NCBI RefSeq assembly: GCF_006965485.1
Contig: NZ_CP041360.1
Coordinates: forward strand, 3,472,001 to 3,536,000
DNA length: 64,000 bases
Direction of reading: 5' to 3'
Source: Spirosoma sp. KCTC 42546
GTDB taxonomy: Bacteria > Bacteroidota > Bacteroidia > Cytophagales > Spirosomataceae
The number at the start of each line of letters is the position of its first letter. Within the stretch, counting starts at the first letter, position 1. Below are positions 1 to 11,200 of the stretch, one piece after another. The position numbers and the translations under genes are program-made. The notes under the pieces are model-generated. The model was not told the DNA's origin. It ran no database searches and worked only from the letters and a program-made list of their open reading frames with translations.

Positions 1-1
1 A

Positions 2-52
2 CAATTTACGCAACAAGTGCAGGAAGAAATAATAGAGCATGAAACTAAATAA
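2..52 (+). CDS. C-terminal end of an unidentified protein (partial)
   Basis: The window opens inside a reading frame that codes about 16 residues (ending HETK) and stops with TAA at 50-52. It is glutamine- and glutamate-rich and looks like the end of a helix. A strong hairpin starts at the stop codon, which supports this being a true gene end. Nothing can be said about function because the body of the gene lies outside the window. Confidence 0.5.
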   Translation, partial: QFTQQVQEEIIEHETK

Positions 53-90
53 ACAAGTAAGTCTGGCACATTGACCAGGCTTACTTGTTT
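51..90 (+). terminator. Hairpin terminator after the partial gene
   Basis: The arms 51-66 and 75-90 are complementary over 16 bases with one G-T pair, around an 8-base loop. The right arm ends in a short T run. It overlaps the stop codon of the upstream partial gene and also faces the 3' end of the leftward gene at 112-366, so it may act in both directions. Confidence 0.7.
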
Positions 91-111
91 AAAGATACCT
101 GTTGTTTGCCA

Positions 112-366
112 TTAGGTCGTCTGCCGGATAGCCGCCTTCAAATAATCCTTTGCTGTGCGACTGATGGTCTCCTCATCTACTTCTACCACCAGCTCTCCCC
201 GATGCTCGTAGGGGAATACTTCGCCGGTGAGCGCATCGAAAATGCCATAGGGCAGCAAATCGTATTCTTCGTAGCCCCAGAATAAAAAATCTACCGCGTC
301 GGCGGAGTTATCGAACCCCACGGCGTAGCCAATTTCCTGCTGAGCGAAAACAACGATGTAGCGCAT
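112..366 (-). CDS. Small hypothetical acidic protein
   Basis: This 84-residue protein is not one I recognise. It begins with an ATG at 366. It is acidic, with an aromatic stretch near residues 28-40 (FLFWGYEEYD), and has no signal peptide or membrane segment. It reads as a compact alpha/beta domain of the kind common among small Bacteroidota proteins of unknown function. It converges on the terminator at 51-90 and its coding character is consistent over the full length. No role can be assigned. Confidence 0.5.
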   Translation of the reverse strand: MRYIVVFAQQEIGYAVGFDNSADAVDFLFWGYEEYDLLPYGIFDALTGEVFPYEHRGELVVEVDEETISRTAKDYLKAAIRQTT

Positions 367-654
367 ATACTTATATACGATAAGTTTAGGCTTAGGGTTG
401 CGTCGTGTTTTGTGACTTGGTCACAAATTGCTGGTCTTAAATAGAAAGATTTCTATACTGATACGGCCTGTTAAACGGATTAGATCGACTACTGCCATCA
501 AAAATTTATTAGGCGGTAGTTTATCGAAAGGTTCTGGTCTGAAGAAGCGAAACTTACGGTGAAGCGATCTCGTTTTTTTTATCCATCGACTACCATAGGC
601 ATTACTTTCTTATAACCTGCCAATAGTTCTCTGGTCGATCCATTTTGGTTTATT

Positions 655-1848
655 ATGCAGTTTATAGTCTTCGTTTACCACCTCTTTATAGGAATTATTG
701 CATTAAATGTCTTGTACTGGGTCTTCTTTGCCATTGCAGGTCGACTCGGTAAGGCCGATGATACGGATCAACCAGCGGCCCCGCTTGTTTTCAGAAAAAT
801 AGGGGTTCTAATTCCTGCTTATAAGGAAGATGCGGTTATTGTGGAATCCGTTACCGAAAACCTAAAACAAACCTACCCCGCAGACCGATTTGAGCTGATT
901 GTCATTGCAGATTCATTTCAGGCTCACACACTAGCCCAATTAGCTGCTTTACCCATAAAGGTACTTACGGTTTCATTTGACGTATCTACGGTTGCTAAAG
1001 CGATCAATTCAGCACTAGCCCGATTACCAATCGAGCAATACGATATACTGGTTGTGTCGGATGCAGACAACCATATGGCGCCGGATTTCCTGAGCCGGAT
1101 AAACAACGCGTTCGAGCAGGGGTGGCGGGCCATTCAGGGGCACCGCGTTGCTAAAAATATAAATACAAGCGTGGCTGTTCTGGATGCAATCAGTGAAGAG
1201 ATTAACAATCATATTTTTAGAAAAGCAAGCCGTGTACTCGGCCTGTCTTCCGCAACCATTGGGTCGGGAATGGCGTTTGAACCCGCGCTTATGAAAGCTG
1301 CCATGACCACACAATACACAATGGGTGGTTATGATAAAGAGTTGGAAACCAATATTGTACTGAGCGGCTTCAAAATTGGGTATCTGGAGCAGGCTTATAT
1401 TTACGATGAGAAAGTAGCGCAACGTGCCGTCTTCGAAAATCAGCGAACCCGCTGGATTGCAGCGCAGTGGCAGTTTCTGAAATTTTACTTCTGGAGTGGT
1501 GTACGGGAACTCCTGGCTGGTCGATTTGCCAGTGGATTTAAGGTTATCCAGGCAATAATTTTACCAAAAATTCTTTTACTGGGTTTACTGATAGCCGGTC
1601 TATTTATTGGTTTGCTAACTAGCAAGCCGGTTTTATGGCAGCTTCCACTCATCCTGTTGCTTTTGCAGATGGTTAGCCTCGTCCTTTCTGTGCCTACTTA
1701 TTTATGGAAACGGGTAAGTGTAAAAGAGTTGCTGCTTATTCCAGTGTTGTTACTAAGTTTTGTAAAAGCGTTACTAAATATGCGAAAAGCCTTTAAGCGA
1801 TTTATGCATACCCCTCATACGGGATCGCCCGATACACAGGTACCTTAA
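655..1848 (+). CDS. Membrane glycosyltransferase, family 2
   Basis: A 397-residue processive-type GT2. An N-terminal membrane helix (about 5-28) precedes the GT-A domain, which starts with LIPAYKE (52-58). It carries the metal-binding DAD at 136-138 in a SDADNHMAPDF context, a GYDKELE acceptor-side motif and QRTRW, the QxxRW signature of polymerising synthases. Three or so hydrophobic helices fill residues 300-385. By family knowledge it transfers sugars from nucleotide donors at the inner membrane. It is a close paralogue of the gene at 47391-48599. It precedes polysaccharide export genes, so a role in exopolysaccharide synthesis is likely; the substrate cannot be read from the sequence. Confidence 0.88.
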   Translation: MQFIVFVYHLFIGIIALNVLYWVFFAIAGRLGKADDTDQPAAPLVFRKIGVLIPAYKEDAVIVESVTENLKQTYPADRFELIVIADSFQAHTLAQLAALPIKVLTVSFDVSTVAKAINSALARLPIEQYDILVVSDADNHMAPDFLSRINNAFEQGWRAIQGHRVAKNINTSVAVLDAISEEINNHIFRKASRVLGLSSATIGSGMAFEPALMKAAMTTQYTMGGYDKELETNIVLSGFKIGYLEQAYIYDEKVAQRAVFENQRTRWIAAQWQFLKFYFWSGVRELLAGRFASGFKVIQAIILPKILLLGLLIAGLFIGLLTSKPVLWQLPLILLLLQMVSLVLSVPTYLWKRVSVKELLLIPVLLLSFVKALLNMRKAFKRFMHTPHTGSPDTQVP

Positions 1849-2066
1849 GTAGTACTCAGGCTGAGTGAAATAGGCTTGTTGTGTGACAAAGTAGAAATAA
1901 AATAGTCAAAAGTTAGCGAACACAAGTTGACCGAATGGGTGTGACTTGATTTTAACTTGATGTAGAGTTTTGGTTGACTTGTAAAATAATAAGTTTCCGT
2001 ATTCTAGAAATAGAAAACTTGTCAGAGAGATACCTGTGCGAAGAGGCTTGTGTAAATTTTTTTAGA

Positions 2067-2906
2067 ATGAGATTCCGTTTATTCCGCTTACATACGATAC
2101 TGATTTCCCGCATTAGTCTCTTCTTGCTACTAGGGGCGCTTACAACAACGGTTTGTTCCGGGCAAAGCCGGGGAGTCCGGGGTTTGGTCTCATTCGGTGC
2201 ATCGTCGGGCCTTGCTGATGATACATTATACCTCGATATTAATCAGGACATTGCTATTCAATTACTTCCATTCGAGGAGTTAATGAAGGTGGCAATCGCC
2301 CATTCACCCGTCGTAAAATACCAGAATGAAGTTGCTAACTCACTCAACGAAGCGCATGAGATAGCTAAAGTACAGATTCTACAAAATGTGGCTGGGTTTG
2401 GAAACTATTCTACTGGTAATCAAATACTTATTTCGTCGGGAGGAGCAGCTGTACCAGGCGGAGGGATAGTGCCGGAGAGCACCCTTGGGCAGATCGCAAA
2501 CGGTTACCGGGTAGGTATTGATGTACGGTTACCGCTCTATGAATTGTTTGGGCGAAAACATCAGGTTCGGCAAGCTAGTGCAAATTATAAAGCGGCTGTT
2601 CACCAGAAAGAAACTGTTGAGTTGCAATTGAAGCGTGAATTGATCGGTATTTATCAGGACATGATTACGACCCAGCAACTTCTTAAGATATTGTTGATTG
2701 ATGAACAAGCCTCGTTAACTGCCCTGCGGGTGGCGGAGGTCGAAATTCAGAAAGGCCAGATTACGGCTGATTTAATGGCTTCGGTTACCAGTCGCTACGT
2801 TCAGGCGAAGACCGCATCAGAACAGGCGAAAGGGAATTTCCTGAAGAATGTTCATTATTTCGAAGCACTAATGGGTATGCCTATTCAACGGTTGAAACGT
2901 AACTAA
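2067..2906 (+). CDS. Half-size TolC-like outer-membrane efflux protein
   Basis: The ATG at 2067 is preferred over an in-frame TTG at 1974, because it puts a good signal peptide (basic start, then a hydrophobic run ending near CSG) at the N-terminus. The 279-residue product has the OEP pattern: a helix with AIAHSP, a first beta segment near NYSTGNQ, a second near GYRVGIDVRLP, then two long coiled helices. Standard TolC proteins have two such repeats in 430-490 residues, whereas this one appears to have one. The next gene, a Wzz/GumC-type protein, starts nine bases later, so the two probably form one export unit. TolC-family membership is fairly sure; the oligomeric state is unknown. Confidence 0.75.
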   Translation: MRFRLFRLHTILISRISLFLLLGALTTTVCSGQSRGVRGLVSFGASSGLADDTLYLDINQDIAIQLLPFEELMKVAIAHSPVVKYQNEVANSLNEAHEIAKVQILQNVAGFGNYSTGNQILISSGGAAVPGGGIVPESTLGQIANGYRVGIDVRLPLYELFGRKHQVRQASANYKAAVHQKETVELQLKRELIGIYQDMITTQQLLKILLIDEQASLTALRVAEVEIQKGQITADLMASVTSRYVQAKTASEQAKGNFLKNVHYFEALMGMPIQRLKRN

Positions 2907-2915
2907 ACGAATTGT

Positions 2916-5105
2916 ATGACAATCGAGGTTTTTTTGCGCTTACTGAAACAGCATATACTCTGGTTCATCATTATTCCGGTTGTAACAGCCGGAACAGCTT
3001 TCTATGTTACCCGGCATGAGGCTAAGGTCTATAAATCGCAGGCCACACTTTATACCGGGCTGGTGTCTCGCTATTCGCTGCTATCAGATCGTAATAGTGC
3101 GTTTCAGGACCGATCAGCCAGTGCCTTTGATAATATTCTAACGACCCTTAATTCGCGGGAAACACTGCTCCAGATAGGCATTGGTTTGCTGACAGATCAC
3201 CTTCGACTGCGCCAACCTGATTCGTTAGTATTAGCTAGTGCTGGTTTTCAGAAATTACATAACGCCATTACACCCGGCTGGGAGAACCTGTTTTATATTG
3301 CTGCCGACTCTGCCCTGTTGCATAGAACGATTGATAGTTTAGCAAAAACGCCGACCGACAATCCCATAAAATCCTTGCTGCTAAAATCAGATTCGTATTA
3401 TTCGATTCAGCATCTGGGTGAAACAATCAAAGGATCGGCCCGTAAGAATACGAATGACGTATTACTTATGGAGTATGAGTCAGATGATCCGGCCGTAGCG
3501 CAGCGTACACTGCATTATGCCATCGAATTTCTGAACAAACGATATGCAACCCTCAAAACATCGGAAACCAACTCCGTTATTGGCTATTACGAAGCAAAAT
3601 TAGAGAAGGCAAAAGCTAAACTGGCTCAGGCAGAAGCGGATCTGCGCGCCTTTAGTGAGAAACATCAGGTGCTGGATTATGATGAAGAGGCCAGAACCGT
3701 GGCGGCTTCCCGCGAAGCCCTGAATAGTGAGTACAATCAGGAATTAATGCGGAAAAATGCGGCTAAAGCGGCTTTAGATGCGCTTAATGGGCGTATGGGC
3801 CAGCAGGGAAGTATTCGTTCCGCTAATAATGACCTGACCGAAAAACAGAAGAAACTTACGGAAGCTGAGAATAAGTTAGCCAATGCCCGCGCCTATGGAC
3901 AGCCGCAAACGGTAATTGCCCAATTGCAGGCAAGTGTTAAACAGGCATCGGATGATTTGAAAGTGAGCGCGCAAAAGTATGATGCGGCCGCCAATTCGAA
4001 TGAGGCCGTTCCAGCCCAAACAATGGCTAACGATCGGTTGACCAAATCGCTCGAATACGAAGAATCGTCGGCCCGATTGGAGCTTTATCAAAAGCGGATG
4101 GATGACTATGCCGCTAAAACAAACGAGTACGGACCACTGGGTTCGCAACTGCGCCAGTTAAATCGTGCGCTATCCGTTGCCGAAAAAGAATACCTGGATC
4201 TCATTCAGAATGTGGATCAATCGCGAACGCGTCGTCAGGATGTCGCGATAGGGGGAACGCTGGAAATTCTAGATGCGCCTGATTTTCCATTAATACCCCA
4301 GCCTTCCAAACGTTTGCAACTTATCGTCATTGGTTTTGGGGTTGGTATTTTCATTGCCTTGTTACTTACCGCATTGAGGTTCTGGTTAGACAAGCGAATC
4401 CAGTCGCCGGAACAAGCTGAAGCCATGATTGGAATGCCTGTTGCAGCACTTTTTCCAACGGTTAGAAAACCGCTGGTTTTTACGAAAGCAACTCTTGCGG
4501 CCCGCAGCATGTTCGAGCAGCTCTTCAATGCCATTAATATTGAAGTGACGCAGAATCTTAGTAAGCCTTACCCACCCGTTATTACGGTCTTTAGTATCCG
4601 CTCGAAACAGGGCAAAAGCTGGGTGTCGAATGGATTGATTCAGTTGTACGAAACCGCTGACCAGAAGGTGGCTTACTGTTATCCGCGAGTAACGGGTAAA
4701 GAGCAACGCGAGTATCGCCAGGGTGTAACATACTTCCCGTACACCATCCGTCCCGATTTTATGAATGTTACGGGTGTGGATTACCTGGTTGATTATAACC
4801 AGGGATTCGATGGCACCCAGTTTGACCGAATTATTCTTGAACTCCCCGCTCTGATTAATCATCAGATTCCGGTTTATCTGCTCAAAAGCAGCGCTTTATC
4901 TCTATTAATAATTGATGCTAATAGCCCTTGGGCAAGGGCAGAGAAACAACTGTTGAGCATGTATGTGCGCGTAACCAACCAACCAATATTGACGGTCTTA
5001 AACCGTGTGGAAGGAGATTATGTGGATGTGCCCCGTAAGGCCGACGCCATGCAGAAGCCTGTTCCACAGGAGCAATCGTATCAGTCCCAACGGAATACCT
5101 ATTAG
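2916..5105 (+). CDS. Wzz/GumC-type polysaccharide co-polymerase with degenerate kinase domain
   Basis: A 729-residue inner-membrane protein with a first TM at about 16-34, a large periplasmic region rich in coiled coil (about 215-400, many KA/EA heptads) and a second TM at about 466-490. This is the architecture of chain-length regulators fused to a BY-kinase. The cytoplasmic part (from about 500) aligns in outline with Wzc-type ATPases, but the P-loop is only SKQGKS, with K567, and lacks the usual leading Gly/Ala. There is no Tyr-rich tail. It is therefore probably a non-catalytic remnant. It lies between the TolC-like gene and the NRPS-PKS gene and likely couples polymer growth to export. 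Confidence 0.82.
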   Translation: MTIEVFLRLLKQHILWFIIIPVVTAGTAFYVTRHEAKVYKSQATLYTGLVSRYSLLSDRNSAFQDRSASAFDNILTTLNSRETLLQIGIGLLTDHLRLRQPDSLVLASAGFQKLHNAITPGWENLFYIAADSALLHRTIDSLAKTPTDNPIKSLLLKSDSYYSIQHLGETIKGSARKNTNDVLLMEYESDDPAVAQRTLHYAIEFLNKRYATLKTSETNSVIGYYEAKLEKAKAKLAQAEADLRAFSEKHQVLDYDEEARTVAASREALNSEYNQELMRKNAAKAALDALNGRMGQQGSIRSANNDLTEKQKKLTEAENKLANARAYGQPQTVIAQLQASVKQASDDLKVSAQKYDAAANSNEAVPAQTMANDRLTKSLEYEESSARLELYQKRMDDYAAKTNEYGPLGSQLRQLNRALSVAEKEYLDLIQNVDQSRTRRQDVAIGGTLEILDAPDFPLIPQPSKRLQLIVIGFGVGIFIALLLTALRFWLDKRIQSPEQAEAMIGMPVAALFPTVRKPLVFTKATLAARSMFEQLFNAINIEVTQNLSKPYPPVITVFSIRSKQGKSWVSNGLIQLYETADQKVAYCYPRVTGKEQREYRQGVTYFPYTIRPDFMNVTGVDYLVDYNQGFDGTQFDRIILELPALINHQIPVYLLKSSALSLLIIDANSPWARAEKQLLSMYVRVTNQPILTVLNRVEGDYVDVPRKADAMQKPVPQEQSYQSQRNTY

Positions 5106-5136
5106 CATCAAGACAGAACGGTTTGTGAACACACTG

Positions 5137-5157
5137 GCAGGTAAATCCATTACCTGC
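5137..5157 (+). promoter_or_regulatory. Short hairpin between export genes and the NRPS-PKS gene
   Basis: Arms of 8 bases (5137-5144 and 5150-5157) pair perfectly around 5 bases. No T run follows, so it may be a weak terminator, an attenuator or an mRNA-stability element separating the export genes from the assembly-line genes. The 107-base gap is large enough for a promoter, but none is clear. Confidence 0.35.
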
Positions 5158-5212
5158 GGGTTCATAGGATTGTGTAGTTAGGTGAGTTGCTGGTCCTCAA
5201 TCAATTATCTGT

Positions 5213-8200
5213 ATGAGTGTTTATGATGACATAAGCCGGGGTAGTCACTCCCCGCAGTTCGTTCATCAGCTTGTTGAGCAGGTGTCGCTCGAAAATCAGG
5301 ATCGTATTGCGGTGATCTTTGGGGAGCACGAGCTTACCTATGATCAATTAAACAACCGGGCAGAAGCACTCGCTCAGGCTATTTTATACGCGGATCCAGA
5401 TGCTGAACAGATAGGGGTAAGTACAACCCGTAATCTGGAAATGATTGTGAGTGTGCTGGCTATCCTGAAGTCGGGCAAGGCTTACCTGCCGCTTGATCCA
5501 GCTTATCCTGAACACCGGTTACAACAGATTAAAGCCGATTCCGCGCTCCGAACCTGTTTGGCTGCCGCACCTGACGAACTACTCTTCGACCGGTTGGGGC
5601 TTCAGGTGATTGCGTCTGATCAGGAATACACCCAGCCACTACAGACGGTTAGCCGTCAGACTACCACCGCTTACGTTTTATACACGTCAGGATCGACCGG
5701 TAAGCCTAAGGGAGTTTGCATGGGGCATAGACCCCTTATGAATCTGTTGCAATGGCAGGAAAAACAGTCGAATGCAGGTTTGGGTACACGAACGCTTCAA
5801 CTGGCCCCTTTAAGCTTCGATGTTTCGTTTCAGGAGATTTTTGCTACCCTGAGCACGGGCGGAACCTTGATGTTGATTGATGAAACGCTTCGTCTTGACT
5901 TAAATGCACTGTTGCGATTTATTGATGAACAAGCCATAAATCGACTGTTTCTGCCCTTTGTTGCTCTCCAGTACCTGGCGGAAACAGCCGTGAGCACGGG
6001 CCGGTTTCCAGTGCACTTGCGTGAAATTATGACCGCCGGTGAACAGTTAAAGATTACCCCCCAACTCATTCAGTTTTTTTCGGCTCTTCCCGCTTGTGTA
6101 TTATTCAACCAGTATGGCCCTACAGAGTGCCATGTAATCACCCAACTAGCCTTAACGGGCGATCCTGCCAACTGGCCTTTATTACCAACCATTGGTCAGG
6201 TCATCGACAATGTCAGTTTAGTTGTTGTTGATGATAACCTGACAATCCTGCCTGATGGAGAGGTGGGGGAACTTTGCTTTGGAGGAGCCTGCTTAGCCGA
6301 AGGGTACCTGAATCAGCCCGTGCTGACCAGCGAAAAATTCATCGAACTCGAAGTGCCACAACAAGGGCAGATGCGTATCTATCGCACTGGAGACCTCGGC
6401 CGATTGCTACCCGATGGAGCTATTGAATTTTTAGGCCGTCGCGATGATCAGGTGAAAATCCGGGGACACCGGGTTGAACTGGGCGAAGTCGAAGTTAGTA
6501 TAAATCAGCTTCCCGGTGTTAAGCAGGCTGTGATTGTGGCCCGTGAAGGTACTGATAGTCAGAAACGACTGGTTGCCTATTTGGTAGCGACTAACGATCA
6601 GGTAGCCAAGTCTGGTATTCGAACTCAACTCGAACAACAACTGCCTGACTACATGATGCCGTCCGCTTTTGTCTGGCTGGATGAGCTCCCTAAAACCAGC
6701 AGTGGCAAGGTTGATAAAAAGCAGTTACCAGCCCCTGAACGCAAACGGCCTGAATTAGACATTGCCTATCGAAAGCCTAAGAGTGAGCTTGAACAAACAA
6801 TCGCCCGTATCTGGATTGACCTGTTACAAGTCGATAAAGTAGGGTTGGATGATAATTTCTTTGAACTGGGAGGGAATTCCTTACTGGCTCAGAAGACGGT
6901 AGCCTCGTTAAAGCAGTATGAGCAAACACTACCCGTTACGAAGCTGTATCAATTTCCGACAGTTGCCGGCATTGCTGGTTATTTGAACCCGCTGAAATCA
7001 CAACTGGCTACCCGATCAACGAACGAGTCAGCTAAATTCCAAACGGAAAAAGAAAGCCAGCTTACTTCGGATAATGATGTCGCCGTAATTGGGATGGCAG
7101 GCCGTTTTCCGGGAGCAAGCACGGTTGATGCCCTGTGGGAACTGCTGAAGCAGGGAAAAGAAACTACTCGATTTTTCACAGACAGTGAATTAGACGCCAG
7201 TATACCAGCCAGCCTTAAACATGATCCGCTCTATGTAAAAGCAAGGGGTGTTATTGAGCAGGCCGACCAGTTTGATGCGCAGTTTTTCGGACTGACGCCC
7301 AACGTAGCGCAACTGATGGATCCCCAGCAACGCGTTTTTCTGGAGATTGCGTGGGAAACGCTGGAGCAAACGGGCTACTTACCGCAACACTACGATGGTT
7401 GCGTGGGTGTGTTTGCCGGTTGCGGAAATAATACGTATTACCTGAATAATGTACTCGGACATAAGGATCTGATCGATCAGGTTGGGGCGTTTCAGGTAAT
7501 GACCTTGAATGAAAAAGATTACATAGCTTCCCGAACGGCCTATCAGTTGAATCTGAAAGGCCCTGCCGTTAGTGTCTACTCGGCCTGTTCAACATCGCTA
7601 TTGGCTATTTCGCAGGCGGTTCAGAGCATTCGAAACGGCCAGTGTGACCTGGCGCTGGCGGGTGGTGCGAGCATAACCACGCCCCTCAACAGCGGCCATT
7701 TATATCAGGAAGGGGCTATGCTCAGTCGGGACGGACATTGCCGTTCATTTGATGCCGATGCGCAGGGAACCGTGTTCAGCGATGGAGCAGGGGTCGTTTT
7801 GTTGAAAAATCGGGAAGCGGCCCTGCGTGATGGTGATACAATTTATGCGGTCATTAAAGGAGTTGGCGTTAACAATGATGGTGGGGGCAAAGGTAGTTTT
7901 ACCGCACCCAGCGCCGAGGGGCAGGCAGGGGCCATCGCTATGGCCATTGCCGATGCCGGTATCGATCCCGCAACCATCAGCTATGTGGAAGCGCATGGAA
8001 CGGCAACGCCACTTGGTGATCCCATTGAAATTGATGGCTTAACACAGGCGTTTGGCGAACAGACTGAAAAACAATACTGTGCCATTGGTTCTATTAAAAG
8101 CAACATGGGGCATTTGACCCAGGCTGCGGGTGTGGCCGGATTGATCAAAACCACACTGGCTTTGTATCATAAGCAGATTCCCCCATCGATTAATTACGAG

Positions 8201-11200
8201 CGTTCAAACCCTGCTATTGATTTTGCTAACAGTCCATTTTTTGTCAATACGAAACTCACAGATTGGAACGTAGCGGATTCAACTTCATCGGAGCGCCTAC
8301 CACGCCGAGCTGGGGTGAGTTCATTCGGGGTGGGTGGTACAAACGTTCATGTCGTTCTGGAAGAGTTTGATCAACAACCCCAGGTTTCAGAGGCAGGTCG
8401 ACCAGTTCAATTGATTACCTGGTCGGCAAAAACACAAGCTAGCCTGGATGCGTATGCCCGGAACCTGGCAACACAACTGAACCAGCCTACTTCACTGAAT
8501 CTGGCGGATGTAGCGTTTACACTGCAAACCACGCGGGCCAATTTTAAGCACCGGCGTTTTGTGGTAGCCGCCACGCAGGCCGAACTTGTTGGCAACTTAC
8601 TGGCTGAACCAGGTAAATCGCCAACAAGTAAACCTAAGGTTGCCGACCGGCCTGATGAAGTCGCTTTTCTCTTTCCAGGGCAAGGGTCGCAATACCTGAA
8701 CATGGGCCGGGCGTTATACGAAAATGAAACGGTATTCCGTCAGGCAGTAGACGCCTGTGCTGAACTGTTGAGTCCCTATTTGGATACCGATATCCGCCAG
8801 GTTATGTACGCCGACCTTATCAATTCTGAGGTTGAATTACGACTGAAAAATACCCGATATACACAACCGGCTCTGTTTGTGACCGAATATGCCTTAGCTC
8901 AATTATGGATGAGTTGGGGCATTGAACCATCGGTTTTTTGTGGGCATAGCGTAGGTGAGTTTGTGGCCGCCCATCTGGCAGGTATATTCTCTTTAGCGGA
9001 TGCACTAACGCTGATTGCGGCTCGTGGCCGAATGGTCAGTGAATTGCCACGTGGCAGTATGCTATCCGTACGAAAGGCGGCAACTGCTGTGTTGGCGATA
9101 CTGCCTTCAACAATCTCTATGGCGGCCATTAATAGCCATACCCTCTGCGTTGTAGCGGGTCCTGATGAAGACATTGCCGATTTTGCCCGTTTGCTCGATG
9201 AGAAGGAAATTCCCAACCAGCCACTGGTAACCAGCCATGCCTTTCACTCCGCCATGATGGACCCAATTGTTGGCGAGTTTGAGAAGATTGTTGCCGGAGT
9301 TTCGCTGAACCGCCCGAAAAAGCCCATCGTTTCAACGGTGACTGGCAACTGGTTAACGGATACACAAGCCACCGATCCGAATTATTGGGCAACCCACCTC
9401 CGGGCAACGGTACGTTTCTCAGATGCCCTCGATACGATTTTTACCTTCGATAATCCACTTTTACTTGAGGTTGGCCCGGGGCATGTTACGGCAACTCTGG
9501 CTCGGCAACAAGCGGGTAAAAAGCCAGTGACGGTCTTGGCCGGATTAGCGAATCAGCCCGATGTACTAGCGAACTGTCAGTCCGTTTTAACAACACTTGG
9601 GCAACTGTATCTGGCGGGTTTGGAGCCAGACTGGAAGGCCTTTTATACAGGCCAGCAACGGATAAATGTATCGCTACCCACGTACGCCTTTACTCGGAAA
9701 CGTTGTTGGGTTGACCCGGTAGTTGTACAGGCCGAACCGCCAGGTCAGTATTCGACTAATGTTAATCAACAGAGTTTGTCGAACGGCCAATCCTATGCAG
9801 CTAGTTCCTCGCTGGAGAATGAATCAGTATCTATTCCCCTCACACCAGAAATGCAATCGGTTACTATGAGAAAAGACACCCTACTCAAAAAAATTAACCA
9901 ACTCCTGGAAGACGCATCCGGGATTGAACTAGATGGCATATCGTCAGATACGAGTTTCCTGGAAATCGGCTTCGATTCGTTATTGCTTACTCAGGTAGCC
10001 TTAACGCTCAAAAAAGAATTTGGCATACCAGTCACCTTCCGACAGTTAACAAGCGAATATACGTCACCTGAACAATTAGTCAATTATCTCGATCAGACGT
10101 TACCTGTTGAGGTGCAGCAGCCAGCGCCGTTATCGGCACCGATGCCTATCAACCAACCTGTTGTTGCTTACAACCCAGTATCAACAGGGTCGGCACTAGG
10201 AAATCCCGCGTTGGATTTAATTGCTCAGCAGCTACAACTACTTGCCAAACAGATTGAATTGCTACAGGGTGGAAATCCGGTAGCCCCCTTGCCAACTGCT
10301 CCCATTACACCCGCCATTCCTGCTACGATAAAGTCTATTCTGGCTTCCAGTAATGGAACGTCGAATGGTAGCTCGAATGGGCACAAAATTGCCGATACCG
10401 CTGATTTGACACCTGAAGAAAAGGTGGAACTGAAAAAGCCATTTGGTGCAACAGCCCGTATTGAACGACAGGCTTCGGAACTAACAACGAAGCAGCAGGA
10501 TTTCTTGCGAGAGTTTACGGAGCGGTATAATCAGAAAACAGGCAAGAGTAAAGCGTATGCTCAGGAGCATCGGGCACAAATGGCCGATCCACGAGTCGTA
10601 TCCGGTTTCCGGCCGCTGACGAAAGAAATTGTATATCCACTGGTGGTCAATCGTTCAAAAGGGAGCCGGGTGTGGGATATTGATGGGAATGAATACATTG
10701 ATGCGCTGAATGGCTTCGGTTCAAATATGTTTGGCTATCAGCCTGATTGGGTTAAAGAAGCCTTACATGAACAAATTGAACGAGGATTTGAGGTTGGGCC
10801 GCAGCATGAACTGGCGGGCGAAGTCAGTCAATTAATTTGTGAACTGACGGGCGCCGACCGGGCGGCATTGTGCAACACGGGTTCCGAGGCAGTACTTGGA
10901 ACGATGCGGATTGCCCGAACCGTAACGGGCCGGTCGTTGATCGTTGCCTTTGCTGGTTCCTACCATGGTATTGTTGATGAGGTTCTGGTTAGGGGTACCA
11001 AAAAACTCAAGTCATTTCCAGCTGCACCCGGCATTATGCCAGAGGCCGTGCAGAACATGCTGATTTTGGACTATGGTACCGACGAAAGCCTTCAGATCAT
11101 CCGTGAACGGGCACACGAACTGGCAGCTGTTTTGGTAGAACCTGTTCAAAGCCGTAGACCTGAGTTTGTGCCCATCGAGTTTCTGAAAAAAGTACGCGCC

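Noticed and set aside
1024..1422. Leftward frame of 132 codons opposite the first GT2 gene
   Set aside because: Antisense shadow of a conserved enzyme with no independent support.
4386..4862. Leftward frame of 158 codons opposite the Wzz-type gene
   Set aside because: It is antisense to a well-supported gene and shows no domain pattern.
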